From the NCBI RefSeq assembly GCF_963675585.1, contig NZ_OY776414.1, positions 4,009,001 through 4,073,000 of the forward strand: a stretch of DNA of 64,000 nucleotides. The letters are read 5' to 3'. Under the pieces are notes generated by a model. The model was given only the letters and a program-made list of their open reading frames with translations. It made no database searches and was not told the origin of the DNA. Made by a program: the position numbers and the translations under genes. This document shows, piece by piece, positions 29,099 to 37,840 of the stretch. Numbering within the stretch: position 1 is the first letter of the stretch; the number at the start of each line of letters is the position of its first letter. The DNA is from an uncultured Draconibacterium sp. GTDB lineage: Bacteria; Bacteroidota; Bacteroidia; Bacteroidales; Prolixibacteraceae.

Positions 29099-30442
29099 AT
29101 GGGAGCAGAACTGGATAAAATACTGATTTACGGAAGCGTTGGCCTTTTGCTTTTTGTGGTTTTGTGGATTTACATCCGCAAACAAAAAAAAGAGTCGAAA
29201 GAAGTGGAGGAAAAGATAAAAGTAGCCAAAGAAGAGGGTTTGTACGAGCCGGTATCACTTCATCCCGTGGTAGACGTAAACTCGTGTATTAAAAGCGGAG
29301 CCTGTATTCTGGCATGTCCCGAGCACGATATTCTGGGAATAAGAAATGGAAAGGCCACTGTTATAAACGCAAGCCGCTGTGTTGGCCATGGTGCATGTTT
29401 TCATGCCTGCCCCACACAGGCTATTTCGCTGTTTATGGGCACCGAAAAACGGGGCGTTGATTTGCCGCATGTAAGTCAGAATTTTGAAACCAATGTTCCG
29501 GGTATTTTTATTGCCGGCGAAATGGGGGGAATGGGTCTGATTAAAAATGCCGTTGAACAAGGCAAACAAGCCGTTGAAAATCTGGCGAAAGGAATAAAAC
29601 CAAAACACACAAACGACTACGATCTGGTAGTTATTGGCGCCGGTCCTGCCGGAATATCTGCCAGTTTACAAGCCCACAAAATGGGACTAAAAACAATAAC
29701 ACTGGAGCAAGATACGCTGGGTGGAACCGTTTACACCTTCCCTCGGCAAAAAATTGTTATGACTTCGCCCATGGATTTACCGCTTCACGGACAAGCAAAA
29801 CTCTACGAAACCAGTAAACAAGAACTTCTTGACTTGTGGACAGAAGTGCTGGGGAAACATAAAATAGAAATTCAGGAACGTAAAAAAGTTGAAGAGATAG
29901 TGGCCGAAAACGGAGGATTTTGTGTAAAAACCAAAACGGATGAATCTTTTTCTACTCAAAAAGTACTTTTGGCAATTGGAAGGCGCGGCACACCCCGAAA
30001 ATTAGGAATTCCGGGCGAGGACACACAAAAAGTTGCCTACCGCTTATTGGAGCCCGAACTGATACATAAGAAACAAATAGTTGTGGTTGGCGGTGGCGAT
30101 TCAGCCATAGAATCGGCACTGCTTTTAATGGAACAAAACGAAGTAACACTTTCGTATCGAAAAGATACTTTTTCGAGACTAAAACCAAAAAACAGTGAAA
30201 ACATTAAAAAGGCCATTGCAGATCATAAAATTAGTGCTGTTTTAAATTCAAACCTGGTTGCCATTGATACAAACAAGGTTGTTTTGCAATTAAACGGCGA
30301 AAAAAACACAATAGAACTCAGCAACGATTTGGTGTATATTTTTGCAGGAGGCGAACTACCCACTGCCTTTCTGAAAAAAGCAGGAATTAAAATAAGCACA
30401 AAATTTGGCGAAGCGATTTTAACGCATAAAAAACAAGCATAA
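29099..30442 (+). CDS. membrane-anchored ferredoxin/FAD-NAD(P) oxidoreductase fusion
   Basis: The N-terminal helix (residues 9-26) is followed by a basic stretch, RKQKKESK, so the rest should face the cytoplasm. A two-cluster ferredoxin domain comes next: CIKSGACILACP (C63, S66, C69, C73) and CVGHGACFHACP (C94, H97, C100, C104). In each CxxCxxCxxxCP motif the second Cys is replaced, by Ser and by His. From residue about 173 a flavoprotein follows with DLVVIGAGPAGISASLQA and the NAD(P)-site IVVVGGGDSAIESALLLM, a thioredoxin-reductase-like pair lacking its CxxC disulfide. It should move electrons between NAD(P)H, the Fe-S centres and the b-type protein encoded 2 bases upstream. Direction is unknown. 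Confidence 0.82.
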   Translation: MGAELDKILIYGSVGLLLFVVLWIYIRKQKKESKEVEEKIKVAKEEGLYEPVSLHPVVDVNSCIKSGACILACPEHDILGIRNGKATVINASRCVGHGACFHACPTQAISLFMGTEKRGVDLPHVSQNFETNVPGIFIAGEMGGMGLIKNAVEQGKQAVENLAKGIKPKHTNDYDLVVIGAGPAGISASLQAHKMGLKTITLEQDTLGGTVYTFPRQKIVMTSPMDLPLHGQAKLYETSKQELLDLWTEVLGKHKIEIQERKKVEEIVAENGGFCVKTKTDESFSTQKVLLAIGRRGTPRKLGIPGEDTQKVAYRLLEPELIHKKQIVVVGGGDSAIESALLLMEQNEVTLSYRKDTFSRLKPKNSENIKKAIADHKISAVLNSNLVAIDTNKVVLQLNGEKNTIELSNDLVYIFAGGELPTAFLKKAGIKISTKFGEAILTHKKQA

Positions 30443-30443
30443 T

Positions 30444-32030
30444 TTGAAAAACAGCTTAAAATATTTTCTGTCGGTTATTGGTTTGTTGTTTGCAATCCAG
30501 GTATCTGCACAGCTTTCGCCGGGCGATTTATCAAACTCGCATGCGCATTTGGAAGGAATAAAAAATTGCACCAGTTGCCATGTTTTGGGCGAAAAAGAAA
30601 CCACCTCGAAATGTTTGGAATGCCATACCGAAATCAGGCAACTAATTACCAACAAAGAAGGCTACCATGCTTCGGCTGAAGTAAACGGGAAAAAATGCGC
30701 TGAATGCCATGGCGAACATTTTGGGCGCGATTTTCAAATTACACGTTTCGATGAAAAAAAATTCGACCACAACTTAACCGGCTACAAACTGGAGGGAAAA
30801 CACCAGGAGTTGAAGTGTGCAGATTGCCACAAAAAGGAACTGATGCAGGCAAATGTGTCGCAAAAAAAAGGAACCAGCTTTTTAGGACTGGGTAAAGAAT
30901 GTTTATCGTGCCACAGCGATTTTCATCAGAACACACTTTCGTCGAACTGCATTTCCTGCCACAACCAGAATACGTTTCGCCCGGCAAGCCAGTTTGAACA
31001 CAGCCAAACCAAATTTCAGTTACTTGGAAAACACAAAGAGCTGGAGTGTACAGCCTGTCATAAAATCACACAAAAGAACGGCAAGGAATTTCAGCAGTTT
31101 TCTGGGGTAGAATTTGCCAACTGCACCAGTTGCCACAAAGATGTGCACGAAAATAAATTTGGAAACGACTGCCGGAAATGTCACAACGAGTTTTCATTTA
31201 CACAGGTAAAAACAATAAGTGGTTTCGATCACAACCAAACCAATTTCCCCTTAAAAGGAAAACATCAGTCGGTGACTTGCAAGGCTTGCCACAAAACAAG
31301 CCTGACAAAAGCAGTTAAACACAGTTCGTGTACCGATTGCCATTCCGACTACCACAAACAACAATTTGTAAAAAACGGAGTAACACCCGATTGTGCAACC
31401 TGCCATACTGTTAACGGGTTTACTCCATCGAATTTTACCATCGAAAAACACAAACAGACAAATTTCCCTTTGGACGGGGCCCATTTAGCCACACCCTGTT
31501 TGTTTTGCCACAAAACCGAAAAGGAATGGAATTTTGCAAACATGGGACAATCCTGTGTCGCTTGTCACGAGAACATTCACGAAGAAACAATGTCGGAAAA
31601 ATTCCTTGCTGAAAACTCTTGTAAAAATTGCCATTCTACTTCGGTTTGGAGCGAAATACGCTTTGACCATAATGAGACCAATTTTAAATTAGAGGGAAAA
31701 CACGAAAAAATAAACTGCCGAAATTGTCATTTTTCGGAACAGAATGGATCTACTACTCAACAGTTTACAAACCTTGCCACAAGTTGCGAAGCTTGTCATC
31801 AGGATGTTCATTTCAAACAATTTGAAGTGAACAAAAGCACCGAATGTGAACGTTGCCATTCTCCACAGAGCTGGGAACCTGTAAAATTTAATCATACTAT
31901 TGCACGTTTCAGGTTGGACGGAGAACATACCGGATTGGATTGCGTAAAATGTCACAAACCAACCGATGGACTTATACAGAATTATATCGTTTACAAATTT
32001 GAAGATATCACATGCGCAAGTTGTCATTAA
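30444..32030 (+). CDS. 20-heme c-type cytochrome, secreted
   Basis: The gene starts with TTG at 30444, immediately after the previous stop, giving the signal peptide MKNSLKYFLSVIGLLFAIQV and cleavage near VSA-Q. I count 20 CxxCH motifs in 528 residues, about one per 26. The spacing follows the pattern FxH..T.F.L.GkH....C..CH that is repeated along the protein and is typical of the cytochrome c3-like/multiheme proteins of Bacteroidota and Ignavibacteria. The last heme motif, CASCH, is the exact C-terminus of the protein. It has no lipobox or T9SS domain, so a periplasmic location is most likely. It overlaps the next cytochrome gene by 19 bases. It is proposed as the periplasmic electron carrier of the operon. 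Confidence 0.92.
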   Translation: MKNSLKYFLSVIGLLFAIQVSAQLSPGDLSNSHAHLEGIKNCTSCHVLGEKETTSKCLECHTEIRQLITNKEGYHASAEVNGKKCAECHGEHFGRDFQITRFDEKKFDHNLTGYKLEGKHQELKCADCHKKELMQANVSQKKGTSFLGLGKECLSCHSDFHQNTLSSNCISCHNQNTFRPASQFEHSQTKFQLLGKHKELECTACHKITQKNGKEFQQFSGVEFANCTSCHKDVHENKFGNDCRKCHNEFSFTQVKTISGFDHNQTNFPLKGKHQSVTCKACHKTSLTKAVKHSSCTDCHSDYHKQQFVKNGVTPDCATCHTVNGFTPSNFTIEKHKQTNFPLDGAHLATPCLFCHKTEKEWNFANMGQSCVACHENIHEETMSEKFLAENSCKNCHSTSVWSEIRFDHNETNFKLEGKHEKINCRNCHFSEQNGSTTQQFTNLATSCEACHQDVHFKQFEVNKSTECERCHSPQSWEPVKFNHTIARFRLDGEHTGLDCVKCHKPTDGLIQNYIVYKFEDITCASCH

Positions 32031-35000
32031 ATATTATTTTGCTGATTTGGGCTTTTGCAGTTTTCGGACAAGAAAATCCACACGGAACTGAATTAAAGTT
32101 TGATTGTGCTGTTTGCCACACCACCGAAGGATGGAAATTTGTAAACACCGGCCAGTTTAATCACAACTCAACCAATTTTATGTTGGAAGGAGAGCATGAA
32201 GTTACCGATTGTGCAGCATGCCATACTTCGCTGGTGTTTTCGGATGCCAATACGAGTTGTATTTCGTGCCACACCGACATGCACAATACAAGCGTTGGTA
32301 TGGACTGCGCGCGCTGCCACGATTCCAAATCATGGATTGTTTCCAACATAACAGAACTTCATCAAATGGGGCGTTTCCCCTTATTGGGAGCACATACTAC
32401 TGCCGATTGTGCAGCTTGCCACACATCTGCATCGCGACTTGAATTTGAACCTTTGGGTGTTGAATGTATGGATTGTCACCGTCAGGACTATCTGGCAACC
32501 ACAAATCCGAGCCATGTGCAAACCGGCTTTTCAACCAATTGCATCGAATGCCATAAAATGGATGCACACGAATGGTCGGCCAGCGGAATCAATCACGACT
32601 TTTTCCCACTGACATTGGGACACGACATTAACGAATGTTCGGCTTGTCACTCCAATAATATTACCGAACCTTTGTCACCCGATTGTTACAGCTGCCATCA
32701 AAACGATTATCTGAATGCTGTAAATCCATCGCATCAGAATTCGGGCTTTGCAACAAACTGCCTGGAATGCCACACCACAAATCCGGATTGGAAACCGGCT
32801 GAATTTAAAACACACGATGTTTTGTTTTTCCCCATTTATTCGGGAAAACATAACGGCGAATGGAACAATTGCACCGACTGTCATTCTCAACCCGAGAACT
32901 ACTCGGTGTTTAGTTGTACCGACTGCCACGAACACAACAAGTCATCAATGGACAAAGAACACGACGATGTTTCGGGCTACTCCTACAACAGCAGTTCGTG
33001 CCTGGCCTGCCATCCGTCGGGAAACGGAGAATCGGCGTTTAATCACAATGCAACAGGTTTTCCGCTTAAAGGAGCACATGTTTCCACCGAATGTTCATCG
33101 TGCCATGGCAGTGGATACGCAGGTACTTCGGCCGATTGTAATCATTGTCATGTTGCAAATTTTAATCAGGCTGCAAATCCAAATCACGTTAACGCAGGTA
33201 TATCAAGCGATTGTGCCAGCTGTCACTCCGAAAATGGATGGACTCCGTCCAATTTCGACCACACGGTAACTACAGGTTTTGAATTAAGCGGAGGACACTC
33301 CGGAAAACAATGTGTGGATTGCCACCAGGGAACTACTTCTACCGCAACTTCCGATTGTTTTAGCTGCCACCAGGCAAATTACAACGAGGCAAAAGATCAC
33401 CTCGCTTTGGGATTTCCAACAAACTGTTTGCAATGCCACACGGTTAACACCTGGGAGGCTTCCGAATTTAACCACAACAATACAAACTTCCCGCTAACCG
33501 GGTCGCATGTGGCAACAGAATGCGCAGCTTGCCACACCAACGGATATGCCGGAACACCAATACTTTGCAGTAGTTGCCACATCAATAACTTTAACGAAGC
33601 TCAAAATCCGAATCACCTTGCGGCCGGAATTTCAAATGAATGCGAAACCTGTCACGAAACTACCAACTGGACTCCATCGAAGTTTGACCACACAGTAACT
33701 ACAGGTTTTGAGTTAAGTGGCGGACACTCCGGAAAACAATGTGTGGATTGCCACCAGGGAACTACTTCTACCGCAACTTCCGATTGTTTTAGCTGCCACC
33801 AGGCAAATTACAACGAGGCAAAAGATCACCTCGCTTTGGGATTTCCAACAAACTGTTTGCAATGCCACACGGTGAACAGCTGGGAAGCTTCCGAGTTTAA
33901 CCACAACACTACAAACTTCCCGCTAACAGGATCGCATGTGGCTACTGAATGTGCAGCATGCCACACCAACGGATATGCCGGAACACCAACACTTTGCAGC
34001 AGTTGTCACATAAATAACTTTAACGAGGCTCAAAATCCGAATCACCTTGCGGTAGGAATTTCAAACGAATGCGAAACCTGCCATGAAACAAGCAACTGGG
34101 CTCCGTCGAAGTTTGACCACACGGTAACTACAGGTTTTGAACTCAGTGGCGGACACTCCGGAAAACAATGCGTGGATTGCCACCAGGGAAGCACTTCGAC
34201 TGCTTCTTCCGATTGTTTTAGCTGCCACCAGGCAAATTACAACGAGGCAAAAGATCACCTCGCTTTGGGATTTCCAACAAACTGTCTGCAATGCCACACA
34301 ATTAACAGCTGGGAGGCTTCCGAATTTAACCACAACAATACAAACTTCCCGCTGACCGGATCGCATGTGGCAACAGAATGCGCAGCTTGCCACACCAACG
34401 GGTACGAAGGAACACCAACACTTTGTAACAGCTGCCACATTACAAATTTTAATGAGGCTCAGAATCCGAATCACCTTGCGGCAGGAATTTCAAACGAATG
34501 CGAAACCTGTCACGAAACCACCAACTGGACTCCGTCTAAGTTTGATCACACAGTAAGCACAGGTTTTGAGTTAAGCGGCGGGCACTCCGGTAAACAATGT
34601 GTGGATTGCCACCAGGGAAGCACTTCGACTGCTTCTTCCGATTGTTTTAGCTGCCATCAGGCAAATTACAACGAGGCTAAAGATCACCTCGCGCAGGGAT
34701 TTCCTACAAACTGTTTGCAATGCCACACGGTTAACAGCTGGGAAGCTTCCGAATTTAACCACAACACTACCGCTTTCCCTTTAACAGGAGCGCATACAGC
34801 CACCGATTGTGCAAGTTGCCATACGCAGGGCTATGCCGGTACAACAACCTTATGTTCCGAATGTCATCAAACAGATTATACTTCTACTAGCAATCCAAAC
34901 CACCTTTCAATTGGAATAAGCGGGCAATGCAACGACTGTCACACAACAAATCCGGGTTGGGCACCTGCCTCTTTCCCCGATCATAACAGCTACTATGCAT

Positions 35001-35425
35001 TAAATGGGGCACATGCCACATTAAGCAACGATTGTTATTTGTGTCATTCCGGAAACTACACTTCAACAGCAAATACCTGCTACGCCTGTCATACCAGTGA
35101 TTACAACAATACGAGTAATCCAAATCATGCTGCATCAAAATTTTCAAGCGATTGTTTAAGCTGCCATTCTGAAAGTGCCTGGATTCCATCCACTTTTGAT
35201 CACGACAATCAGTATTTCCCAATCTATTCAGGGAAACACAACGGACAATGGAACTCCTGCACTGATTGCCACACCCAGCCCGATAACTATTCGGTATTCT
35301 CCTGTCTCACATGTCACGAACACAATCAAACTGACATGAATGCCAAACATCGCGAAGTATCAGGTTATGTTTATGATAGCGCCAGCTGTCTGGCCTGCCA
35401 TCCAACAGGAAGAGATGATGATTAA
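32012..35425 (+). CDS. giant 46-heme c-type cytochrome with tandem repeats
   Basis: Signal peptide MRKLSLNIILLIWAFAVFG-Q precedes an 1137-residue protein with 46 CxxCH motifs by my count. The protein has three parts: an N-terminal set of 13 hemes ending with a GKHNG-to-CLACHP module (about residues 274-336), a middle built from near-identical 143-residue units with six hemes each (starting at residue 424), and a C-terminal set ending in a second copy of the GKHNG-to-CLACHP module. Between hemes the linker W.ps.FdH...FpL.G.H recurs, giving His ligands for bis-His hemes. No lipobox, membrane helix or T9SS domain is present. The size suits a wire that spans a barrel or extends outside the cell. 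The overlap with the 20-heme gene and with the barrel gene implies translational coupling. Confidence 0.93.
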   Translation: MRKLSLNIILLIWAFAVFGQENPHGTELKFDCAVCHTTEGWKFVNTGQFNHNSTNFMLEGEHEVTDCAACHTSLVFSDANTSCISCHTDMHNTSVGMDCARCHDSKSWIVSNITELHQMGRFPLLGAHTTADCAACHTSASRLEFEPLGVECMDCHRQDYLATTNPSHVQTGFSTNCIECHKMDAHEWSASGINHDFFPLTLGHDINECSACHSNNITEPLSPDCYSCHQNDYLNAVNPSHQNSGFATNCLECHTTNPDWKPAEFKTHDVLFFPIYSGKHNGEWNNCTDCHSQPENYSVFSCTDCHEHNKSSMDKEHDDVSGYSYNSSSCLACHPSGNGESAFNHNATGFPLKGAHVSTECSSCHGSGYAGTSADCNHCHVANFNQAANPNHVNAGISSDCASCHSENGWTPSNFDHTVTTGFELSGGHSGKQCVDCHQGTTSTATSDCFSCHQANYNEAKDHLALGFPTNCLQCHTVNTWEASEFNHNNTNFPLTGSHVATECAACHTNGYAGTPILCSSCHINNFNEAQNPNHLAAGISNECETCHETTNWTPSKFDHTVTTGFELSGGHSGKQCVDCHQGTTSTATSDCFSCHQANYNEAKDHLALGFPTNCLQCHTVNSWEASEFNHNTTNFPLTGSHVATECAACHTNGYAGTPTLCSSCHINNFNEAQNPNHLAVGISNECETCHETSNWAPSKFDHTVTTGFELSGGHSGKQCVDCHQGSTSTASSDCFSCHQANYNEAKDHLALGFPTNCLQCHTINSWEASEFNHNNTNFPLTGSHVATECAACHTNGYEGTPTLCNSCHITNFNEAQNPNHLAAGISNECETCHETTNWTPSKFDHTVSTGFELSGGHSGKQCVDCHQGSTSTASSDCFSCHQANYNEAKDHLAQGFPTNCLQCHTVNSWEASEFNHNTTAFPLTGAHTATDCASCHTQGYAGTTTLCSECHQTDYTSTSNPNHLSIGISGQCNDCHTTNPGWAPASFPDHNSYYALNGAHATLSNDCYLCHSGNYTSTANTCYACHTSDYNNTSNPNHAASKFSSDCLSCHSESAWIPSTFDHDNQYFPIYSGKHNGQWNSCTDCHTQPDNYSVFSCLTCHEHNQTDMNAKHREVSGYVYDSASCLACHPTGRDDD
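33281..34790 (+). repeat. 429-bp in-frame tandem repeats in the 46-heme gene
   Basis: Three complete units start at 33281, 33710 and 34139, and a partial fourth at 34568, each 429 bases (143 codons, six CxxCH). Units are strongly conserved: units 1 and 2 match without a visible change across more than 120 bases at about 33311 and 33740. A more diverged copy of the second half of the unit lies upstream from about 33040. The repeats keep frame, so changes in copy number would add or remove six hemes. Confidence 0.85.
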
Positions 35426-37046
35426 GCGGAAAAGAAATACCCTATTTTGGATTTTATCCGCAGCAATGTTGCTGACGAATCTGGCAGCCAACGCCCAGAA
35501 AAACCACATTGAAATAGCTGGTGAGGTTTCATACATTACCGGAAAAAACGTTTACGTTAAATTTCTGAATACAAGCGGAATTGAAAATGGCGACACGCTT
35601 TACACAGTACAAAACAATACATTAACAGCAGCTTTAATTGTTAATCACCAATCTTCAATTTCGTGTCTGTGTAGCCCGGTGAATGATATAACCTTTGAGG
35701 TAGGCCAGCAAATAAGGGCAAAAGTTGCTCCTTCGAAACAAATTATTCTCACACCCACGCAAGAGCAAACTTCAATTGATGAAGACATAAATGAACAGGT
35801 ACTAAAAACCACAACTCCCGAACCGGCTAAATCCGAATTAAAAAGCAATGTTTCCGGGCGTTTATCCTTGTCGTCCTATTCCAATTTTTCGAGCCTTAAC
35901 AACGACGATTATTACCGGTTTAGGTACACACTAAACATGCAGGCTCAAAACATTGCAAACTCAAAACTTTCGGCTGAAACGTACATTTCATTTTCGCATA
36001 AATTAAATGAGTGGGACGTAGTTCAGGAAAATCTGAATAAGGCATTAAAAATATACAGTCTGGCTTTGCAATACGATTTTAACAAAACAACCAGTTTGTG
36101 GGCGGGCCGTAAAATTAATCCCCGCATTGCAAATGTTGGAGCAGTTGATGGTTTGCAGTTTCAGAAAAGCTGGAACGATATTTATGTGGGAGCTGTAGTT
36201 GGTACCCGACCTGATTACACCGACTACGGTTTTAACCCTGACTTGTTGGAATACGGAGCCTACATTGGCCACAACACAAAAGCAGGAAATGGATTTGCGC
36301 AATCGTCGCTGGCATTTTTCGAGCAACTTAACAACGGAAACACAGACCGCCGTTTTGTTTATTTTCAACACAGCAATTCGCTGCTTAAAAACGTATCAAT
36401 TTTCTCTTCCTTCGAACTCGATTTGTACAAACTCGAAAACGGAGAGCCTCAAAACACCTTGAGTTTAACCGGTTTGTACCTTTCACTGCGGTACCGGGTT
36501 TCAAGAGAACTCTCGCTGTTTGGATCGTACGACAACCGTAAAAACGTTATTTATTACGAAACATTCCGTAACTATACCGACGAAATTCTGCAGCAAGCCA
36601 GCCGCCAGGGATTTCGGGCCAGAATAACCTATCGCCCTCTCAAATATCTGAACCTTGGAGTAGACGGAGGAACTAGATTCAGGGAAGGCGACAGCAGGCA
36701 CACCAATACTTTCAGAGCGTATTCCACTTACACACGAGTTCCCTGGATTGAGTCGTCGCTAACTCTATCGGCCAATTTAATGCAAACCAATTACCTCGAC
36801 GGTCAGGTTTATGGCGCCCGTTTAACAAAAGATTTGCTGCACGGCAAGTTATTTACCATGCTAAACTACCGGATGGTACATTTCAAATACCTGAATACCA
36901 ACACCCAGCTAAATCAACATATCTCTGAAATTGATTTATCATACCGATTCAACAAAAAGTTATATATTGCTGTTAATTATGAAGCTACTTTTCAGGAGAA
37001 AAATACTTACAACAGAGTATACCTTAATCTGAGAAGAAAATTTTAA
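35415..37046 (+). CDS. outer-membrane beta-barrel protein of the cytochrome operon
   Basis: I chose the ATG at 35415, which overlaps the end of the cytochrome gene by 11 bases, follows AGGAAGAG, and gives a clean signal peptide (MMIKRKRNTLFWILSAAMLLTNLAANA-Q); earlier in-frame starts lie inside the cytochrome. After a soluble N-terminal domain of about 130 residues (IAGEVSYITGKNVYVKFLN and onwards, possibly a small beta domain), the remaining 400 residues alternate aromatic/polar in the manner of long transmembrane strands, for example YYRFRYTLNMQAQN and AETYISFSHKLNEW, and end with YLNLRRKF, a terminal Phe as in outer-membrane barrels. It is not a TonB-dependent receptor (no plug or TonB box). 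By position it is the candidate porin sheath for the cytochromes. Confidence 0.78.
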   Translation: MMIKRKRNTLFWILSAAMLLTNLAANAQKNHIEIAGEVSYITGKNVYVKFLNTSGIENGDTLYTVQNNTLTAALIVNHQSSISCLCSPVNDITFEVGQQIRAKVAPSKQIILTPTQEQTSIDEDINEQVLKTTTPEPAKSELKSNVSGRLSLSSYSNFSSLNNDDYYRFRYTLNMQAQNIANSKLSAETYISFSHKLNEWDVVQENLNKALKIYSLALQYDFNKTTSLWAGRKINPRIANVGAVDGLQFQKSWNDIYVGAVVGTRPDYTDYGFNPDLLEYGAYIGHNTKAGNGFAQSSLAFFEQLNNGNTDRRFVYFQHSNSLLKNVSIFSSFELDLYKLENGEPQNTLSLTGLYLSLRYRVSRELSLFGSYDNRKNVIYYETFRNYTDEILQQASRQGFRARITYRPLKYLNLGVDGGTRFREGDSRHTNTFRAYSTYTRVPWIESSLTLSANLMQTNYLDGQVYGARLTKDLLHGKLFTMLNYRMVHFKYLNTNTQLNQHISEIDLSYRFNKKLYIAVNYEATFQEKNTYNRVYLNLRRKF

Positions 37047-37063
37047 ACCATAAATTATTTAAG

Positions 37064-37807
37064 ATGAAATTGTATCAAATACTATTACTTGTACTCATTG
37101 TTTTTTCAACTTCTTGCGTAAAGAATAAAAACGGACAACCCGTTGCTACCAGCCAGGTACAATCAAACATAAAATCTTTCGAGGTACAGGAAGTTATTCA
37201 AACTTCGAATTATACCTACATGAAAGTTTCGGAAAATTCTGCTGACAGATGGGTGGCCGTATCCAGAATGGACGCTGCGAAAGGAGAAAAATACTACTAC
37301 GACAGCGAGTTGCAAATGACCAACTTTCACAGCAAGGAGTTAGATCGCGATTTTGAAACCATTTATTTTATAAATACTGTAAGTGCAAGTCCACTGGCAG
37401 GTCACTCAACAGGAACTGCACCTGCGGCAAGCATGCCTTCGCATTCGGGAAAAGCAGCGGTAAAACAAAGCGGTGAAATAACACTTGAAAAAGAAAGTGG
37501 AGAACTTACAATTGCCCAGATTTTTGAAAATCCGGATAATTATGCCAACAAAGAAGTTGAGATTAGAGGTGTTGTTGTTAAAGTAAACAAACAGGTAATG
37601 GGTAAAAACTGGATTCACATTCAGGATGGATCGAAATTCAACGACCGGTTCGATCTTACAATCACCAGCCAGGATTTACCGGAAATTAACGACGAGGTAA
37701 CTTTTAAAGGCACAATTATTCTGAACAAAGATTTTGGTGCCGGCTATTTTTACGATGTAATTATGGAAGATGGCGTTCAGATAAACAGTCAAACAGCTTC
37801 AAAATAA
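37064..37807 (+). CDS. OB-fold lipoprotein at the end of the cytochrome operon
   Basis: The signal peptide ends in a lipobox with C18 (VFSTSCVKNKNG), so the protein is lipid-anchored, probably to the outer membrane. Residues about 30-115 form a poorly known N-terminal domain with VQEVIQTSNYTYMKV, and about 140-240 an OB-like beta-barrel (TIAQIFENPDNYANKEVEIRG, VMGKNWIHIQDGS, DEVTFKGTII) of the NirD/GW-style small OB family found in other Bacteroidota cytochrome loci. A His/Ser-rich linker (HSTGTAPAASMPSHSGK) joins them. It has no heme motif. The function is unknown; a structural or metal/heme-related helper of the conduit is plausible. It starts 17 bases after the barrel gene, and two inverted repeats follow. 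Confidence 0.75.
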   Translation: MKLYQILLLVLIVFSTSCVKNKNGQPVATSQVQSNIKSFEVQEVIQTSNYTYMKVSENSADRWVAVSRMDAAKGEKYYYDSELQMTNFHSKELDRDFETIYFINTVSASPLAGHSTGTAPAASMPSHSGKAAVKQSGEITLEKESGELTIAQIFENPDNYANKEVEIRGVVVKVNKQVMGKNWIHIQDGSKFNDRFDLTITSQDLPEINDEVTFKGTIILNKDFGAGYFYDVIMEDGVQINSQTASK

Positions 37808-37840
37808 AAGTTAGCTGCTTTTGAGAAAATAGGTAAAAAA

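Noticed and set aside
33284-34762. Several antisense frames of about 63 codons recur across the cytochrome repeats
   Set aside because: They are the mirror of the tandem repeats in the opposite strand, with no family resemblance; copies follow the repeat period exactly.
33281-34790. Regular repeats could suggest a CRISPR array
   Set aside because: Units are 429 bases, in frame, and encode CxxCH; there are no short repeats with unique spacers and no cas genes.
35340-35414. Earlier start for the barrel gene inside the cytochrome
   Set aside because: It would place 25 residues before a clear signal peptide; the ATG at 35415 has a good ribosome-binding site and gives a standard export signal.
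32012-35425. T9SS export of the 46-heme cytochrome
   Set aside because: No C-terminal sorting domain is present; the protein ends shortly after the last CxxCH. Other outer-membrane routes remain possible.
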